Shown piece by piece: positions 49,173 to 58,248 of a stretch of 64,000 bases of DNA; within the stretch, counting starts at the first letter, position 1, and the number at the start of each line of letters is the position of its first letter. The translations under genes were made by a program, and so were the position numbers. Source of the DNA: Fictibacillus phosphorivorans (lineage in GTDB: Bacteria > Bacillota > Bacilli > Bacillales > Fictibacillaceae); assembly GCF_007673525.1 (NCBI RefSeq), contig NZ_VDZU01000001.1, positions 1,994,177 through 2,058,176 on the forward strand, read 5' to 3'. A model generated the notes under the pieces. It saw only the letters and a program-made list of their open reading frames with translations, ran no database searches and was not told where the DNA came from.

Positions 49173-51617
49173 TTGTCACTGCTTGAGAAATTTAGAGAGC
49201 TGCCGTTAGAAGACGTAATCGGCGACCGCTTCGGAAGATACAGTAAATACATCATTCAGGAGCGTGCATTACCTGATGCAAGAGACGGCCTGAAGCCCGT
49301 TCAGCGCCGTATTTTATATGCGATGTTCGCAGAAGGAAACACGAACGAAAAACCTTACAGAAAATCAGCAAAAACGGTCGGTAACGTAATCGGTAACTAT
49401 CACCCACATGGTGATTCTTCCGTTTATGAAGCAATGGTTCGTATGAGTCAGGACTGGAAAGTAAGAAATGTTCTGATTCAGATGCACGGTAACAACGGTA
49501 GTATTGATGGAGACCCTGCGGCTGCGATGCGATATACAGAAGCTAGACTATCTGCAATCGCTTCTGAACTGCTCCGTGACATTGATAAAGAAACAGTAGA
49601 ATTCGCACCAAACTTTGATGATACAACCGAAGAGCCGGTCGTATTACCAAGCCGTTACCCAAACCTGTTAGTCAATGGATCAACAGGGATCTCGGCAGGT
49701 TATGCGACAGATATTCCGCCACATCACCTAGGTGAAGTAATCGATGCGGTTACGATGCAGATTGATAACCCCGACGTTTCTCTTGAAGAGTTAATGACCG
49801 TGATCAAAGGGCCAGATTTCCCAACAGGCGGAATCGTTCAAGGTCTTGATGGCATTAAGAAGGCGTTTGAAACTGGAAAAGGCCGCTTTATCATTCGTGC
49901 AAAAACAGAGATCGAGAGCTTAAAAGGCGGTCGTCAGCAGATCGTCATTACTGAAGTTCCTTTTGAAGTGAACAAAGCGAACCTCGTTAAGCGCATGGAT
50001 GAGTTGCGTTTAGATAAAAAAGTAGATGGTATCGCTGAGATCCGCGATGAGACGGATCGCACGGGTCTACGAATCGTGATCGAGCTTCGTAAGGACGGTA
50101 ATGCAGAAGGAATTCTAAACTATTTTTTTAAAAATACCGATCTTCAAGTCTCCTATAACTACAACATGGTAGCGATTCATAACAAGACACCGAAGCTGAT
50201 GGGTTTGAAGGCAATTCTTCATTCTTACATCCAGCATCAAAAAGAAGTTGTTACTCGAAGAACACGATATGATCTAAGAAAAGCAGAAGAGCGTTCACAC
50301 ATCGTTGAAGGTTTGATCAAAGCTATTTCCATCTTAGACGAAGTGATTGAAACGATCCGTGCTTCTAAAGACAAACGAAATGCAAAAGACAACATCATCG
50401 AAAAGTTCCAGTTTACAGAACCTCAAGCTGAAGCAATTGTTACGTTGCAGCTTTACCGTTTAACGAATACAGATATTACGACGCTACAATCGGAAGCTGA
50501 GGAATTAGCGAAAAAAATTACGTATCTTCGTTCCTTACTAGACAGTGAGAAGAAGCTGTTTAACGTTATCAAAAAAGAGATGACTGAGGTTCAGAAGAAA
50601 TACGCTGATCCACGCCGTACAATTATTGAAGCGGAAATTGAAGAGATCAAGATCGACATGGAAGTCATGATTCCGTCCGAAGATGTTATGGTAACTGTTA
50701 CAGAAGATGGATATGTAAAACGCTCTAGCGTTCGTTCATACAGTGCTTCAAACGGAGAACCGCCAGGCATGAAGGATACAGATTCTCTTCTCATGGCGTC
50801 TCAGCTTAACACAACAGAAACGCTTCTCATGTTCACGAACAAAGGAAACTACGTTTACCTACCTGTATACGAGATGCCTGAGATTCGTTGGAAAGACATG
50901 GGGCAGCACTTAGCAAGTCTTGTTGGACTTGATAAAGATGAAAGACTGATCAAAGCATACCCAATAAAAGAGTTTGCAGAAAATCAATACCTTATCTTCT
51001 TTACTAAGCAAGGTATGGCTAAGAAAACAGAACTCAAATCTTATAAAGCAACACGATATAACCGTCCATTAATGGCTGTTAAGTTAAAAGCAGATGATGA
51101 AGTCGTAGACGTTTCATTAACAAACGGAGAGCAAGATGTTTTCATTACGACTCATTTTGGATTGGGACTATGGTTTGCAGAGGAAGAAATCTCCATCGTT
51201 GGACAAAGAGCGTCTGGAGTTAAAGGAATTAACTTGAAAGCTGGTGACCATGTGGTTAGCGGATTTGCGCTGCCAGAAGATCCAGAAAAAGCACAAGTTG
51301 TTATTGCCACACAGCGTGGTGCGCTTAAAAAGATGAAGATCTCTGAATTTGAAAAAACATCACGTGCGAAACGTGGACTTGTGATGGTAAGAGAATTAAA
51401 ATCAAATCCTCATCGTATTGTGGGAATGAAGTTAATAACTGCAGATGATACACAGTTTGTTTTAGAAACAAGTTCAGGTAAAGTTGAGAAGATTTCACCA
51501 GCGAACTATAAGCCAGCTGATCGATATAACAATGGATCGTTCGTTGTGGATACAGGTGAAACTGGTCCTATTACTCGAATTAAATCATTGGTTTCAACTG
51601 AACAATCAAAAGAGTAG
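49173..51617 (+). CDS. parC: DNA topoisomerase IV subunit A
   Basis: 814 aa, TTG start after AGGAGGT. N-terminal winged helix; QRDR HPHGDSSVYE (77-86) carries the sensitive-type Ser82 and Glu86; catalytic Tyr121 in RYTEARLS. C-terminal beta-pinwheel repeats (from about 500) with the degenerate GyrA-box-like SYSASNGEPPGM and LKSYKATRYNRP. Ends next to a hairpin terminator (51607-51640). Confidence 0.96.
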   Translation: MSLLEKFRELPLEDVIGDRFGRYSKYIIQERALPDARDGLKPVQRRILYAMFAEGNTNEKPYRKSAKTVGNVIGNYHPHGDSSVYEAMVRMSQDWKVRNVLIQMHGNNGSIDGDPAAAMRYTEARLSAIASELLRDIDKETVEFAPNFDDTTEEPVVLPSRYPNLLVNGSTGISAGYATDIPPHHLGEVIDAVTMQIDNPDVSLEELMTVIKGPDFPTGGIVQGLDGIKKAFETGKGRFIIRAKTEIESLKGGRQQIVITEVPFEVNKANLVKRMDELRLDKKVDGIAEIRDETDRTGLRIVIELRKDGNAEGILNYFFKNTDLQVSYNYNMVAIHNKTPKLMGLKAILHSYIQHQKEVVTRRTRYDLRKAEERSHIVEGLIKAISILDEVIETIRASKDKRNAKDNIIEKFQFTEPQAEAIVTLQLYRLTNTDITTLQSEAEELAKKITYLRSLLDSEKKLFNVIKKEMTEVQKKYADPRRTIIEAEIEEIKIDMEVMIPSEDVMVTVTEDGYVKRSSVRSYSASNGEPPGMKDTDSLLMASQLNTTETLLMFTNKGNYVYLPVYEMPEIRWKDMGQHLASLVGLDKDERLIKAYPIKEFAENQYLIFFTKQGMAKKTELKSYKATRYNRPLMAVKLKADDEVVDVSLTNGEQDVFITTHFGLGLWFAEEEISIVGQRASGVKGINLKAGDHVVSGFALPEDPEKAQVVIATQRGALKKMKISEFEKTSRAKRGLVMVRELKSNPHRIVGMKLITADDTQFVLETSSGKVEKISPANYKPADRYNNGSFVVDTGETGPITRIKSLVSTEQSKE

Positions 51618-51664
51618 CTCTTGCTGCTCTTTTCTTCTTTTTTTGTTTGACAACTTGGAAGTTT

Positions 51665-51805
51665 GAAAGTGGTTGATTTCCGTTCCAGGATGCTCGCTTT
51701 CCGGGGGGCGTGCGGTGAGCCACCTCGACACTTTGTGTCATTAGGTGTCTCACCTGTCCCGCTGATCCCCCAGGAATCTCGCACCTTTCACTCCAATCAC
51801 CTTTT
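51665..51805. repeat. GC-rich dispersed Bacillaceae intergenic repeat
   Basis: From GTGGTTGATTTCCGTTCC through GCTTTCCGGGG, GGTGAGCC, GTCTCACCTGTCCCGCTG, CCAGGAATCTCGC to CACTCCAATC. This motif order recurs in intergenic regions of many Bacillus-like genomes as an imperfect inverted repeat of about 130-140 bases. It is much more GC-rich than the surroundings and lies in the 51618-51911 gap, which has no gene. Confidence 0.6.
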
Positions 51806-51911
51806 TCAATGAAGAAATAAAAGAAAAACGATTAGAGCTATTATTTGTTTGTAAAGAGAAGGAAAGATTAATTGGAAAAGTACACAACCAGAGAAATGAG
51901 AGATTCATAAC

Positions 51912-52418
51912 ATGAAGAGCAACACACATTTACTTGGAGGCGTTGTAGCAGGGGCTGCTTATAAAGCATTTACCGATGTGCCTCCGGAGACTCTGCAGCA
52001 TGAGCTGACTTTTTTCGGTGCGGCTGTTCTAGGCAGTTTGCTTCCTGACCTTTGCCATCCAGGATCATATTTAGGTAAGAAAACGGTTTTTCTTTCAAAA
52101 ACGATTTCTAAGACATTTGGTCATCGTACGATAACTCATAGTTGGATTATGATATTATTATTATTTTTATTGCCGCAATGGATAGACTGGCGATTTGAAG
52201 AAACTTTAAGCATCGGCTTGGTAGTCGGAGTACTTTCACATCTCGTTTTGGATGCTGCAACATCGAGAGGTATTCAGCTTCTGTATCCGCTGCCCATTCG
52301 TTTTCGTTTTCCATTCTACACAAAAACAGGTTCAAAAACGGAAACAAACATAGCCTCGTTACTTGGTTTAATAGCCGCTGTATTAATGATTCATCTATAT
52401 ATCGTGTCCTTGTTTTAA
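51912..52418 (+). CDS. YdjM-like membrane-bound metal-dependent hydrolase (DUF457)
   Basis: 168 aa. Four likely membrane segments and the conserved acids/histidines: MKSNTHLLGGVVAGAAY, LGSLLPDLCHPGSYLGK, FGHRTITHSWI and GVLSHLVLDAAT. The family is a predicted inner-membrane hydrolase with unproven activity. Confidence 0.85.
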   Translation: MKSNTHLLGGVVAGAAYKAFTDVPPETLQHELTFFGAAVLGSLLPDLCHPGSYLGKKTVFLSKTISKTFGHRTITHSWIMILLLFLLPQWIDWRFEETLSIGLVVGVLSHLVLDAATSRGIQLLYPLPIRFRFPFYTKTGSKTETNIASLLGLIAAVLMIHLYIVSLF

Positions 52419-52502
52419 AGCAAGAATTTAAAAAGGGGTTTAATATACTTCCTCAATGGTAATACAACAAATGTACACACAAAATTGAGGAGTGGTTAAA
52501 GA

Positions 52503-53015
52503 ATGGCTAAAATTGCAACAGTACTCGCAAACATGTTTGAAGATGTAGAATATACGGAACCAGCAAAAGCGTTTCGTGAAGCTGGCCATGAGGTAACCGT
52601 TATCGGCTCAGAAAAAGGTGCAACACTTGAAGGTAAACAAAAAGAAGCACAAGTAACAACCAATGCTTCAATTTCGGAAGTGTCACCTGAAGATTATGAC
52701 GCGCTTTTCATTCCTGGTGGATTCTCGCCTGATATCTTAAGAGGTGATGATCAATTCGTTCAGTTTACGAAGCATTTTGCTGACGAAGGAAAGCCTGTAT
52801 TTGCAATCTGTCATGGACCGCAGCTCTTGATTTCTGCAGAGGTTCTAAATGGCAGACACATTACAGGGTATAAGTCCATTCATGTTGATTTGAAGAATGC
52901 CGGAGCAACAGTAAAGGATGAAGAAGTAGTAGTGTGTGGAGGCAATCTAGTAACAAGTCGTCAACCAGATGACATTCCAGCTTTTATTCGCGAATCCTTA
53001 AAAACTTTACAATAA
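52503..53015 (+). CDS. yfkM: DJ-1/PfpI family protein (YfkM, general stress protein 18-like)
   Basis: 170 aa. VFAICHGPQLL holds the nucleophile Cys-His elbow, with YDALFIPGGFSPDILRGDD earlier and VCGGNLVTSRQPDDIPAF at the end. Related proteins are stress-induced and act on methylglyoxal-modified substrates or as chaperone/protease-like enzymes; the exact activity here is unknown. Confidence 0.88.
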   Translation: MAKIATVLANMFEDVEYTEPAKAFREAGHEVTVIGSEKGATLEGKQKEAQVTTNASISEVSPEDYDALFIPGGFSPDILRGDDQFVQFTKHFADEGKPVFAICHGPQLLISAEVLNGRHITGYKSIHVDLKNAGATVKDEEVVVCGGNLVTSRQPDDIPAFIRESLKTLQ

Positions 53016-53031
53016 TATTTTGGATAGAAGT

Positions 53032-53063
53032 ACCGTCTAGAATTTAATTCTAGACGGTTTTTC
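53032..53063 (+). terminator. Terminator after yfkM-like gene
   Basis: ACCGTCTAGAAT and ATTCTAGACGGT (12 bp perfect) with TTA loop, then TTTTT. Confidence 0.85.
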
Positions 53064-53130
53064 ATGTGTTGAAACTAAAATCAGCACAAAGCGTACAATA
53101 GGTATGAAAATATAGATGGGATGAAGGACT

Positions 53131-53952
53131 ATGGAATCAAAAGAGTATTTATTAAAAGAACTTCAACAGATCGAGAAATGGGAGAAAGATCAAAAAGGCT
53201 TGTGGTTCTGGGAGCGAATCACTCGGCTGCCGTTCAAGCTGCTAGATAAAGTGACACCTAAGTTTATTCAAAATAAAATTGGGACACTTCTCGATGAAAT
53301 TGGTGGTTACATACAAAACGGTGGTCAATATCTATCTAAAGAGAAATCTGTATTTCAGTTCTTCGAAAAACAAACAGGTAGAACGATAGTAGAGTTAGCA
53401 GACTTTAAAACAATACCTTTAGAAGAAATGAAGAACGTTTCTTTGGAGTTAGCAAACAAACGAAAAAGTGCAGCAACCCTTCAAGGAGCCAGTACTGGAA
53501 TTGGAGGTATCTTCACATTAGCCATTGATATACCTGCTATCTTAGCAATCTCTTTAAAGACCTTACAAGAAATCGCGATCATACACGGTTATGATCCAAA
53601 CGATAAAGAAGAACGAGTCTATATCCTTAAATGCCTTCAGTTCTCTACGTCTGATTATGTAGGTAAAGAAGCGATTCTTAATGATCTTGCGGCAATTAGT
53701 GAGGACGAGATGAAATCAAGAGAAGTTATTTCTCAAATTCAAGGTTGGCGCGAAGTCACATTAACATTTACAGAGTCATTTGGCTGGAAAAAGCTTTTTC
53801 AGATGGTACCCATTGCAGGGATTATCTTTGGAGCTTTCGCGAATCGTTCCATGATCAATGATCTTGCAGAAACAGGAACAATGCTTTATCAAAAAAGAAG
53901 AATTGTAGAAAGGTTAAAGATTGATACGACCCCTGGTATTGAATCGAATTAA
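53131..53952 (+). CDS. EcsC-family protein
   Basis: 273 aa. ASTGIGGIFTLAIDIPAILA, LKTLQEIAIIHGYDPNDKEE, and SFGWKKLFQMVPIAGIIFGA match the EcsC family (two weakly hydrophobic segments). The family's role is not known beyond association with secretion in B. subtilis. Terminator follows at 53965. Confidence 0.85.
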   Translation: MESKEYLLKELQQIEKWEKDQKGLWFWERITRLPFKLLDKVTPKFIQNKIGTLLDEIGGYIQNGGQYLSKEKSVFQFFEKQTGRTIVELADFKTIPLEEMKNVSLELANKRKSAATLQGASTGIGGIFTLAIDIPAILAISLKTLQEIAIIHGYDPNDKEERVYILKCLQFSTSDYVGKEAILNDLAAISEDEMKSREVISQIQGWREVTLTFTESFGWKKLFQMVPIAGIIFGAFANRSMINDLAETGTMLYQKRRIVERLKIDTTPGIESN

Positions 53953-53964
53953 ATAGAATATATG

Positions 53965-54004
53965 AAAAAAGACATTTCTATAATCTTTAAGAAATGTCTT
54001 TTTT
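53965..54004. terminator. Bidirectional hairpin terminator
   Basis: AAAAAAGACATTTCT and AGAAATGTCTTTTTT (15 bp) around 10 bases. Confidence 0.85.
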
Positions 54005-54134
54005 GTGATCTGGTTTTACACTAATGATAAACGTATTCCTATTTAGAAGGACAAATGAACGTGTATGTGGAAAAATACATGTATTACACAAAGAAAGAAA
54101 TGTAAATAGTAGAACGTAAGCAGGAGACGAGAAT

Positions 54135-54368
54135 ATGGAACATATTGATAAAAGAAACCGGTTGGAAGAAAAACCTTTTAGTTACCGAGAAACAAAAGAT
54201 CATAACGTATTTTTAGATTATTACGGTAGACAAGTAAAAATTCTTAAAGGAAAAGAAGCTGAAAAGTTTTTAAATCGAATACGAACAGCTGAAAGTGAAA
54301 TGGCAGAACAGTTAATTATGGCTAAAATAACCGGCAATTTCAAAAGGGGTAATGAACGAAAATCATGA
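54135..54368 (+). CDS. Hypothetical small soluble protein (77 aa)
   Basis: ATG 54135 after AGGAGA. Charged alpha/beta protein (HNVFLDYYGRQVKILKGKEA). Between the EcsC and amidase genes. I do not recognise a characterised family; similar short proteins exist in Bacillus genomes. Confidence 0.55.
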   Translation: MEHIDKRNRLEEKPFSYRETKDHNVFLDYYGRQVKILKGKEAEKFLNRIRTAESEMAEQLIMAKITGNFKRGNERKS

Positions 54369-54452
54369 CATGACTTCATTTCCATGAGGTGCATAAATTC
54401 TATTAAACAATGATTGTATAGCATTCTCATCAAAGTTTTAGGAGTGAAATAG

Positions 54453-55946
54453 ATGAAAGGATTCAAGTACAAAGACTATGATGGGTTAGGACTTGCTGAG
54501 TTGGTTAGAAAAAAAGAAGTTCAGCCCATTGAATTAGTTGAAGAGTCCATTAAAAGAATTGATACTTTAAATCCGAAAATCAATGCTGTTATTAACATGA
54601 TGTATGAAAAGGCGCGAGTGATGACCGCAAATGAACAAAGTGGACTCTTTGCTGGTGTACCAACTCTATTGAAGAATATTTCTCAAGAGGTGGAAGGTGA
54701 GCCAATTACTGCAGGATCTAAAGCTTTTCTTTCTTACCGAGCAAAAACGGATTCTGAATATGTGCGGAAGTTAAGAAAAGCAGGTGTTTTATTTCTCGGA
54801 CAAACAAACGTACCGGAGTTTGCATTAGTCGCTTATACAGAACCTGTCCAATATGGACCAACACGCAATCCGTGGAATTTAAACCATACGCCAGGAGGGT
54901 CAAGTGGGGGCTCAGCTGCTGCAGTCGCTTCTGGTATGGTACCTTTTGCTGGAGCGAATGACGGTGGAGGTTCTATCCGGATTCCTGCCTCCTATTGTGG
55001 CTTGTTTGGATTAAAACCAACAAGAGGCAGAACCCCAGTCGGACCTAATCTAGGCCGCTCATGGCAAGGAGCATCAGCTGAACACGTCATAACACGAACC
55101 GTTAGAGATAGTGCAGCGATGCTCGATCAATTGCAGGGCCATGAAAAAGCAGGTGCCTTTCATACGCCGAGATTTGAAGGAAGTTTCCTTAACTCAGCTA
55201 GCACCCCACTAAATCGAACGTTAAGAATTGCTTATTCTGTCTCATCTCCGATAGGTACTGAAGTTCATCCTGAATGTAGAGATGCTGTTATAAAGTCTGC
55301 AAAATTATTACAGTCAATGGGACACGACGTGGAAGAAGTTGATGCACCTGTTGACGGACAAAAGTTAGTGAAGAGTTATCTCATGATGTATTTTGGAGAA
55401 ACTGCTGCCACTATAACGTCACTGGAAAGTATTCTAGGTCGGAAAGCAACCTACAAGGATGTAGAACCTTCTACTTGGCTGCTTGGGTTGCTCGGAAAAG
55501 CAACTTCAGCAGAAGAATTTGTACTCAGTATAAGAGAATGGGACAAAGCAGCATTACAGATGGAGACCTTTCATGAAACTTACGATCTTTATATTACGCC
55601 AACCACTGCCTCTCCTCCGGCTAAGATTGGAGAGCTTCAGCCAACCACTTCAGAACGATTTCTTATACGTACTGTCGGTCAAATCGGGTTAGGAGGCTTA
55701 TTGAAAAAGGCGGGACTCGTTGATCAGATTGCTCGAAAAAATCTGGCTCGAACTCCTTTCACTCAGTTGGCGAATCTAACTGGACAACCGGCTATGAGTG
55801 TTCCCCTTCATCTTACAGAAGAGGGACTACCGATCGGCGTGCAGTTCATGGCAGCTAGAGGTCAGGAGAGTTTGTTACTGCAAATGGCTGGAGAACTTGA
55901 ACAATCTGACCTTTGGATAGATGTGCGTCAAAATCCGTTGTTTTAA
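54453..55946 (+). CDS. Amidase-signature-family amidase
   Basis: 497 aa. The Ser-cisSer-Lys triad region: [12 protein letters not shown] (Lys), [17 protein letters not shown] (cis-Ser) and [20 protein letters not shown] (nucleophile Ser), then LKPTRGRTP. Closer to general amidases such as YerM than to GatA because of length and lone location. Hydrolyses amides; substrate unknown. Confidence 0.9.
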   Translation: MKGFKYKDYDGLGLAELVRKKEVQPIELVEESIKRIDTLNPKINAVINMMYEKARVMTANEQSGLFAGVPTLLKNISQEVEGEPITAGSKAFLSYRAKTDSEYVRKLRKAGVLFLGQTNVPEFALVAYTEPVQYGPTRNPWNLNHTPGGSSGGSAAAVASGMVPFAGANDGGGSIRIPASYCGLFGLKPTRGRTPVGPNLGRSWQGASAEHVITRTVRDSAAMLDQLQGHEKAGAFHTPRFEGSFLNSASTPLNRTLRIAYSVSSPIGTEVHPECRDAVIKSAKLLQSMGHDVEEVDAPVDGQKLVKSYLMMYFGETAATITSLESILGRKATYKDVEPSTWLLGLLGKATSAEEFVLSIREWDKAALQMETFHETYDLYITPTTASPPAKIGELQPTTSERFLIRTVGQIGLGGLLKKAGLVDQIARKNLARTPFTQLANLTGQPAMSVPLHLTEEGLPIGVQFMAARGQESLLLQMAGELEQSDLWIDVRQNPLF

Positions 55947-55964
55947 TACTTGTAATCCTTTTAA

Positions 55965-55992
55965 TCGCCTAGCTCTTGCTAGGCGACTTTTT
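55965..55992 (+). terminator. Terminator after the amidase gene
   Basis: TCGCCTAGC and GCTAGGCGA (9 bp) with a TCTT loop, then CTTTTT. Confidence 0.85.
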
Positions 55993-56102
55993 ATTCCCGC
56001 GGATCATTTTACTTTCACATAAGTGACAAGTACATGTTCATACAATAAAAGTGGTTCTATGCTCTCTTTCAATTTAAATAATCAATAAAAGGAGGTAACA
56101 AG

Positions 56103-56657
56103 TTGAAAATGATTATAAAGTCAATGAACATACTGGATTCATTGAGAGATCCTTCGAAAGAAGAACTCAAGATAGCACTCATTTCTTTAAATATAGACCT
56201 CGAGGATGTCAAAAAAGAACTGAAAACCTCAGAGAGTAAACCGTATTATAGAAAACTTTTATATCAGAACGAAAACGTAGAATTATTGGTAATGAATTGG
56301 TCTCAATTAGAGTGTGCCCCACATGATCACGGTTCTTCTCATGGTTGGATCAAAGTGCTTAATGGTTCTTCCGAAAATACTGTTTATGAGATCGGTGAAA
56401 ATGGGCTACCTTCTGAATTATTTAGAACGACTCATGCTAAAGATAAAATTTTTTTCGCACCCAAAAAAGGCATCCATAAGATGATGGCTGAAGAAAATAC
56501 CGATCTCGTCACACTTCACCTTTATTCACCACCAATAAGTGGTATGAAAGTATATGATCTTGAAAAATGTTCGGTATGTGTAGTCTCTGATGATTGCGGA
56601 GCATGGTGGCCAGATGAGCAGCGTCAAAAGTTAAAAGAGATTCAGTTGAATTCTTGA
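56103..56657 (+). CDS. Cysteine dioxygenase (CDO) family
   Basis: 184 aa from TTG 56103 (AGGAGGT upstream; ATG 56109 is the alternative). Cupin with iron ligands in CAPHDHGSSHGWIKV (two His) and VTLHLYSPPISGM (third His). Oxidises cysteine to cysteine sulfinate. It lacks the cross-link Cys of mammalian enzymes at the usual motif, as bacterial CDOs do. Terminator follows. Confidence 0.88.
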   Translation: MKMIIKSMNILDSLRDPSKEELKIALISLNIDLEDVKKELKTSESKPYYRKLLYQNENVELLVMNWSQLECAPHDHGSSHGWIKVLNGSSENTVYEIGENGLPSELFRTTHAKDKIFFAPKKGIHKMMAEENTDLVTLHLYSPPISGMKVYDLEKCSVCVVSDDCGAWWPDEQRQKLKEIQLNS

Positions 56658-56670
56658 GTAACAGAAACGA

Positions 56671-56706
56671 AGTCCAATTAAAGGCAAAGCTTAATTGGAC
56701 TTTTTC
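56671..56706. terminator. Bidirectional terminator
   Basis: AGTCCAATTAA and TTAATTGGACT (11 bp) around AGGCAAAGC, then TTTTC; shared with the convergent hydroxylase gene. Confidence 0.85.
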
Positions 56707-56709
56707 TAT

Positions 56710-57333
56710 TCACTCTTTATTTCTCTTTTCTAAGTCTTTAGCAGTATCACTTAATTCAACCTCTTTTTCATCCTTTAAAGTCCCAAATAATACATCGATA
56801 AAGGGAGTTGAAACGCCGTACCAATAGTTTTCGTTTTTATAATGATGCAAGGTATGTGTCTTTTTAATCCATCTGCCAAACTTGGTTTTCGGCTTCAGCG
56901 GACGGTGAGCCACATAATGTTTCCATTCATAGACAAAAAACATAAATAAAAGACCGATTGAAAAAGACAAGGTGTACTCGATTGATTGTGTGAGAAGAAA
57001 AAGGAGAGTGGATAAAAGAAAGAGGCTAGGAACGCTATACCAAATTGGCAAGAATAATAACTTTAATTCATTGGGCTTTTTATGATGATCATAGTGTAAT
57101 CTTTTTATTAATTTGAACAAAAATGTATTTCTAGGTGCTTTAATATGAAAGAAAAAACGATGGGTGAGATATTCGCTAAACATGTAAATCAAAATACCAA
57201 GTGGAAAGAAAAGTAGAACTTTTGTCGTAAGGCTCATCGTAAATAAGAAGCTGATAATTAGGAAGAAAATAATTATCATAACTAAAATATCAAAATGTAA
57301 GAAAAAATCTCGATACATCCCTTTACTCTTCAT
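56710..57333 (-). CDS. Fatty acid hydroxylase / sterol desaturase-superfamily membrane protein
   Basis: 207 aa from the ATG at 57333, chosen because GGAGGAAGG lies upstream (an earlier ATG at 57348 is inside that site). Several membrane segments and the histidine clusters of the di-iron superfamily: EYLTHRFFFH, LHYDHHKKPNE, WKHYVAHRPL and HTLHHYKNENYWYG. Would hydroxylate a lipid chain. Overlaps the regulator gene by 11 bases, so they form one operon. Confidence 0.88.
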   Translation of the reverse strand: MKSKGMYRDFFLHFDILVMIIIFFLIISFLFTMSLTTKVLLFFPLGILIYMFSEYLTHRFFFHIKAPRNTFLFKLIKRLHYDHHKKPNELKLLFLPIWYSVPSLFLLSTLLFLLTQSIEYTLSFSIGLLFMFFVYEWKHYVAHRPLKPKTKFGRWIKKTHTLHHYKNENYWYGVSTPFIDVLFGTLKDEKEVELSDTAKDLEKRNKE

Positions 57334-58021
57334 TATTCCTTCCTCCATTCATCTTTTTCTTCCAAAGATCTAGACTATCTTCCATCATAGTTTGTGTTAT
57401 CTTTTCAGTTCCTTCAATGTCACCGGTTAATATCGATTCCAAAAGTGCTTCGTAATATTGTTTAGAAAAAGATCGAGAGTAAGAATCATTGAAATATTTG
57501 AGTGCCATTCTGTAATAAACATCTTTAAAGCTATTTAAAATCAGGCGATAGATTGGGTTAGGAGATAACTGAGCAATATCTTGCTGTAAATTAAAATCAA
57601 AAATGGCATATGAATCTGGTTCATCTTTCAATTCATCCAGAGATGAAAACAAAGATATTAGTTTTACTCGGTTATGATTAACCGCATCTTTTATATATGT
57701 TGGAGTTAGAGAAATCCTAAGTTCAAGCATATACACGATAAACTCATCAGGAATTTCGTCTTGCAGTTGAAGGATATTGACGATCGTCATTAAGTTACCT
57801 TGTTTCCAATAATCATTTATCGTGGCTGGCATTCCTTTTTGAAAAATGATCCAGCCATCCCGCTCTAATCGTTGCAAAGCCTCTCTAATTGTTGGTCTAC
57901 CTACACTATAGAGTGATGATAAATCTCTTTCAGATGGAATGGATTCATGAATGCCTAATTTTCCTTGTAGAATGGATTGGATGATTTGTTGTTTAATCCT
58001 TTCAGAAGAACGCTTCTTCAT
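57323..58021 (-). CDS. GntR/FadR-family regulator
   Basis: 232 aa from ATG 58021 after GAGGTG; the longer frame upstream lacks a ribosome site. N-terminal winged helix: IPSERDLSSLYSVGRPTIRE then ALQRLERDGWIIF; C-terminal helical ligand domain of the FadR/YtsA type. Co-transcribed with the hydroxylase, with a paired palindrome just upstream, so it probably controls the operon in response to a lipid-like ligand. Confidence 0.88.
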   Translation of the reverse strand: MKKRSSERIKQQIIQSILQGKLGIHESIPSERDLSSLYSVGRPTIREALQRLERDGWIIFQKGMPATINDYWKQGNLMTIVNILQLQDEIPDEFIVYMLELRISLTPTYIKDAVNHNRVKLISLFSSLDELKDEPDSYAIFDFNLQQDIAQLSPNPIYRLILNSFKDVYYRMALKYFNDSYSRSFSKQYYEALLESILTGDIEGTEKITQTMMEDSLDLWKKKMNGGRNNEE

Positions 58022-58043
58022 GGCAAGTAACACCTCATTCTTG

Positions 58044-58076
58044 TGGTAATACCAATTATCGATGCTGGTATTACCA
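58044..58076. promoter_or_regulatory. Paired GntR operator
   Basis: TGGTAATACCA (58044-58054) and TGGTATTACCA (58066-58076), each a near-perfect palindrome and reverse complements of each other, centres 22 bases apart (two helical turns). The GGT..ACC core agrees with FadR-subfamily operators. Confidence 0.7.
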
Positions 58077-58131
58077 AATATATGAATGCAAATGATATTC
58101 ATGCATTCGATTAAAATTATCATGATGCTGC

Positions 58132-58163
58132 AAACCACCTGTCCTTAGATGCAGGTGGTTTTT
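58132..58163 (+). terminator. Orphan intrinsic terminator between divergent genes
   Basis: AAACCACCTG and CAGGTGGTTT (10 bp) then T's, oriented for plus-strand transcripts although no plus-strand gene lies upstream. It may act as an attenuator in the ger leader. Confidence 0.6.
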
Positions 58164-58248
58164 GTGTTTTACCATTTTCCTAATTTGTATAAAACAGAAG
58201 ACAGTTACAAAAGCTGAGAACATCAATGTTTTAGAAGGAGGAAAAGAG

